64,000 nt of DNA from Flavobacterium tructae (GTDB lineage: Bacteria; Bacteroidota; Bacteroidia; Flavobacteriales; Flavobacteriaceae). Position 1 is the first letter of the stretch; each line of letters starts with the position of its first letter. The notes beneath the pieces are model-generated. The model was not told where the DNA came from and did no database searches. It worked only from the letters and a program-made list of their open reading frames with translations. Shown here piece by piece: positions 60,893 to 64,000 of this stretch. The translations under genes were made by a program, and so were the position numbers. The stretch spans positions 62,001 to 126,000 of the forward strand of contig NZ_MUHH01000004.1 of NCBI RefSeq assembly GCF_002217475.1, given 5' to 3'.

Positions 60893-62548
60893 TTGGGAAA
60901 AGCAACATTGCTTAATTTATTAAGATTAAAACTAAAAATAGCATTACCACTACTTGGTTTTTTAGCTGTAATTAATGGTTTGTGGAGTGGTAGTTTGTTA
61001 ATGCTAGTTAGTTATAAAATTTCAGGTACTCCTTTACCTTTTTTTAATGAATACGATTGGTTAATTTACTTAATTTTTGTTTTGGTTTCTTTTTTTTTGA
61101 TGTACTTTTTTAATGGGTACATGATAAAAGCTACGTTAATCTTTGGCAAAGACATGACCCTGCAAATCATAGATAAACTTCGGTTATCAAATTATGAATC
61201 TTATTTGCAGATGGGTGAGGCAAGAGTGAGAACTGCATTGGAAGATGTACGTACTTTAGAATCACTACCTGGAGTTTTTATAACCTTTTTTAATTCTCTA
61301 ATAATGATAGTTGCAGGATTGGGCTACATGTTTTGGCTCTACCCAAAAGGAGCCTTAACAATAGTCGCTCTTATTATTGTATTGGCGTTTATTTATATCT
61401 ATCGAAATGGAATTATTGAAAAGGATATGGATGCCAAGAGAGATCTTGATGATACATTTATGAGATTTTATAACGACTTTTTACATGGTTTCAATAAGGT
61501 TAAGATGAGTACTAAGAGAAGTGATTCTATATTTTTAGAGCACATTACCGAGAATCGTGATAAAGCCATAAATCTCAATATCAAAGCAGGATTGTCGGCT
61601 TTTGGTAATGAACTATTAGGGGATTATTTTTTTTATTTTTTGATTGGTACAGTACTTTTTGTGTTACCTGTTGTTTTTAGTATTGACAAAACGGTTATTT
61701 CCGGTTTTATGATTACGTTATTATTTTTAATGGGACCAATCGGTATTTTAATAAACCTTATGAAAAGTGTTATTGGTTATAAAATTGCTTTTGCAAGAAT
61801 TAATGAATTCAATGATACTCTTACAGATAATTTGAACGATTCAGATGCACTTTCATTATCAACTTCAAAAAAGGAGTTACCAGTTTTTGAAACCCTTTCT
61901 ATCGATAAGATAAGCTATCAGCACATTGATGAAAAAGGAGATGTTACGTTTGAACTTAAGCCGATCAATCTAGAAATAAGTAAAGGAGAAATTATTTTCA
62001 TTTCTGGAAGTAATGGTAGCGGAAAAAGCACTTTTATCAATTTATTATCAGGATTATATATTCCTAAATCCGGTAAAATTGTTGTTAATGATTTAATAGT
62101 TACAGATGAGAATAGATCTCAATATAGAGATATGATGTCATGTGTTTTTTCTGATAACTATCTCTTTACAGAGAATTATGATAATTTCAATCTTCTTCCA
62201 TCCAATAAACACTTAGCGGAGCTTTTAAAAAAAATGAAACTTGACAAAGTTATCCGACAAGATGAAGAAAACAATAGAATATTCCAAAATTTGTCTAGTG
62301 GTCAACAAAAGCGACTTGCATTGATATATTCAGTATTGGAAGATAAAGATGTTTTTATTTTTGATGAGTGGGCTGCAGAGCAAGATCCTGAATTTCGAAA
62401 ATATTTTTATGAAAATATAATTCCTGACTTAAAAAGTAAAGGGAAAACTGTAATTGCAATCACCCACGATGATGCATACTATAAGTACTGTGATCGATTA
62501 ATGAAATTTAATTATGGAGAAATGTTAGTGCAAGAACAATTGGTTTGA
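60893..62548 (+). CDS. Cyclic-peptide-type ABC exporter (fused permease-ATPase)
   Basis: 551 residues from a TTG start at 60893 (no in-frame ATG precedes the first membrane helix). Six membrane segments in the first 320 residues (LKIALPLLGFLAVINGLWSG, DWLIYLIFVLVSFFLMYFF, FFYFLIGTVLFVLPVVF). ATPase domain: Walker A SGSNGSGKST with Lys 378, signature LSSGQQKRLALIYS and Walker B VFIFDEWAAEQDP, then AITHDD. The DEWAAEQDP form and half-transporter layout are those of the SyrD/PvdE family that exports NRPS peptides and siderophores. It would move the cluster's peptide product across the inner membrane. Confidence 0.9.
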   Translation: MGKATLLNLLRLKLKIALPLLGFLAVINGLWSGSLLMLVSYKISGTPLPFFNEYDWLIYLIFVLVSFFLMYFFNGYMIKATLIFGKDMTLQIIDKLRLSNYESYLQMGEARVRTALEDVRTLESLPGVFITFFNSLIMIVAGLGYMFWLYPKGALTIVALIIVLAFIYIYRNGIIEKDMDAKRDLDDTFMRFYNDFLHGFNKVKMSTKRSDSIFLEHITENRDKAINLNIKAGLSAFGNELLGDYFFYFLIGTVLFVLPVVFSIDKTVISGFMITLLFLMGPIGILINLMKSVIGYKIAFARINEFNDTLTDNLNDSDALSLSTSKKELPVFETLSIDKISYQHIDEKGDVTFELKPINLEISKGEIIFISGSNGSGKSTFINLLSGLYIPKSGKIVVNDLIVTDENRSQYRDMMSCVFSDNYLFTENYDNFNLLPSNKHLAELLKKMKLDKVIRQDEENNRIFQNLSSGQQKRLALIYSVLEDKDVFIFDEWAAEQDPEFRKYFYENIIPDLKSKGKTVIAITHDDAYYKYCDRLMKFNYGEMLVQEQLV

Positions 62549-62637
62549 TAGTTTATGAATCATTTATAAACACTGTTTAATTTAAGAATTTTATTTTCCA
62601 AGATCTATTTTAATAAAATAAGCAAGAATGATTTACT

Positions 62638-64000
62638 ATGGAGCTACTTAAAAAGTATCATTTATCTGAATGTGCAAAAATTATTTCACCTTCATTACCA
62701 GGTGAAAAGTCGAAAGTATTGTTGAAATTACAAAGTGAAATAGAAGGAAGTGTCGTTTCATATCCTAAAAATATGCCAATTGCAATAAAAAGAGCAAAAG
62801 GAAGCATTATAGAAGATGTAGATGGTAACCATTTTATTGATTTTTTTGGAGGATGCGGAGTTTTGAATGTAGGTCATGGTAATGAGTATGTATTGGAGTA
62901 TGTTAAAGAGCAACAAGCAGAATTGATTCATGCACTAGATTTTCCAACAGAAAATAAGCTTACTTTAATTCAGCTAATTTTAAAAAAATTACCAGCAGAG
63001 ATTCAGGACGAATATAAGGTTAGTTTTGGGGGGCCTACTGGCTCAGATGCCATAGAAGCTGCCATAAAACTCGCAAAAATTAAGACTGGACGTGATGGAA
63101 TTATAGCTTTCACAGGAGGTTATCATGGTATGAGTTCTGGAGCCTTGGCAGTAACTTCCGATACTTTTTTTCGCAATAAATTAACATCTCTTATTCCAAA
63201 TGTAAGTTTTGTACCTTATAGTTATTGCTATCGTTGTCCTTTTAATAAAAATTCTAATAGCTGCGATTTTGAATGTGTAAGTCACTTTGAATGGATATTG
63301 GATACGGCACATTCCGGAATTGTAACTCCGGCGGCTATCATATTAGAACCACTACAAGGAGAAGGAGGTAATATTGTACCTAAAGATGGATACTTAAAAC
63401 GTATTGTAGAAGTAGCTCATAAACACGGTGTTATTGTGATTTTTGATGAAGTCCAAAGTGGTTTTTTCAGAACAGGAAAATTTTTAGAATTCATGAATAC
63501 AAATGCTGTACCTGATATTATAACATTTTCTAAGGGTTTTGGAGGCATAGGTTTTCCAATTTCCGGATTAATATATAAAAAAAGTATAGAAGCCTGGAAG
63601 GCGGCAGATCATATAGGTACTTTTAGAGGTAACCAGGTGAGTATTGCAGCAGCAAGAGGAGCTTTTGATTTTATTGAAGAATATAATATAGAAAAATATG
63701 CCCAATCAATAGGAGACTACTTAATAGAAAAATTAAGGACATTAGAAACCGAAAATCCATTTATAGGAGATGTAAGAGGAAAGGGAATGATGATAGGAAT
63801 CGAATTTGTAAAAGATAAAACTACTAAAGAACCTTTTCCGGAATATCTTAAAAAACTTAGGGAAGAATGCTTTCAGCGAGGACTATTGTTTGAAGTAGGT
63901 GGCCATTATAAAAATGTAATGAGATTGATTCCTCCTTTGATCACAACTCAGAATATTGTTGATGCAGCAATTGAAATTGTCAAACAATCCATAATAGTTT
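62638..64000 (+). CDS. Class III aminotransferase, diaminobutyrate type (3' partial)
   Basis: 454 codons before the window ends; the gene continues to the right. The start MELLKKYHLSECAKIISPSL precedes a normal class III fold. PLP-binding features: FGGPTGSDAIEAAIKLAKIK, FTGGYHGMSSGALAVT, EPLQGEGGN, VIFDEVQSGFFRTGK and the catalytic Lys 299 in TFSKGFGG. The GPTGSDAVEAA-like block and a Cys-rich insertion (CYRCPFNKNSNSCDFEC, about 197-213) are like 2,4-diaminobutyrate-2-oxoglutarate aminotransferases. It probably makes diaminobutyrate as a building block for the NRPS product; other diamino or keto substrates cannot be excluded. Confidence 0.88.
   Translation, partial: MELLKKYHLSECAKIISPSLPGEKSKVLLKLQSEIEGSVVSYPKNMPIAIKRAKGSIIEDVDGNHFIDFFGGCGVLNVGHGNEYVLEYVKEQQAELIHALDFPTENKLTLIQLILKKLPAEIQDEYKVSFGGPTGSDAIEAAIKLAKIKTGRDGIIAFTGGYHGMSSGALAVTSDTFFRNKLTSLIPNVSFVPYSYCYRCPFNKNSNSCDFECVSHFEWILDTAHSGIVTPAAIILEPLQGEGGNIVPKDGYLKRIVEVAHKHGVIVIFDEVQSGFFRTGKFLEFMNTNAVPDIITFSKGFGGIGFPISGLIYKKSIEAWKAADHIGTFRGNQVSIAAARGAFDFIEEYNIEKYAQSIGDYLIEKLRTLETENPFIGDVRGKGMMIGIEFVKDKTTKEPFPEYLKKLREECFQRGLLFEVGGHYKNVMRLIPPLITTQNIVDAAIEIVKQSIIV

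Overview
The window looks like chromosome of a Flavobacterium-type Bacteroidota. It is AT-rich, has TTG/TTTG -33 and TAnnTTTG -7 style promoters, few Shine-Dalgarno sites, a SusC/SusD pair, FecR-type anti-sigma factors, a type IX secretion (T9SS) C-terminal sorting domain, and DUF4249 and DUF5977 proteins. No rRNA, tRNA or CRISPR array was seen.

Left part (1-14.9 kb): two transmembrane-signalling TonB systems. The first has an ECF sigma factor (cut by the left edge), a FecR anti-sigma, a SusC-like porin with an STN signalling domain, a SusD lipoprotein, and a secreted two-domain enzyme (phosphodiesterase-like plus alkaline phosphatase). It looks like a phosphoester-scavenging locus. The second has an ECF sigma, a small HMA-like protein, a FecR, an STN-TonB receptor and a DUF4249 lipoprotein. 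It carries a 286-bp tandem duplication that leaves a chimeric FecR-tail/receptor-head ORF.

15-19.4 kb: single genes (a lysozyme-like protein, a secreted Cys/His protein, a small exported protein and a 515-residue protein possibly with a heme-binding barrel), several followed by clear terminators.

19.7-32.9 kb: accessory polymorphic-toxin region. A T9SS-sorted repeat protein, a SpvB/YD-like protein ending in nine 65-residue DUF5977 repeats, and an RHS protein with a C-terminal nuclease-like toxin lie in a row. They are followed by a Cys-rich candidate immunity gene, an IS1-family element, orphan toxin/immunity-like ORFs and a second, broken IS1 left end.

33.1-44.4 kb: copper homeostasis. A CxxC-AraC regulator, the CopA ATPase and a CopZ-like chaperone lie on the + strand. 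An RND tripartite efflux operon with a Cys-rich lipoprotein and a HYC_CC_PP-like protein lies on the - strand. A 121-bp tandem repeat array sits between the two halves.

44.5-57 kb: XRE/DUF2975 pair, DUF4386 protein, TrmH-family methyltransferase, GH20 hexosaminidase, a membrane-anchored unknown gene flanked by two 400-bp repeats whose inner spacers have been swapped in inverted form, a cytosolic amidase, membrane unknowns, an immunity-like protein and a serine hydrolase.

57-64 kb (right edge): the start of a nonribosomal-peptide-type biosynthetic cluster. It holds a Sfp-type phosphopantetheinyl transferase, a type II thioesterase, a 532-residue CmlA-like diiron beta-hydroxylase, a cyclic-peptide-type ABC exporter and a diaminobutyrate-type class III aminotransferase cut by the window end. 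The NRPS itself must lie beyond the right edge.
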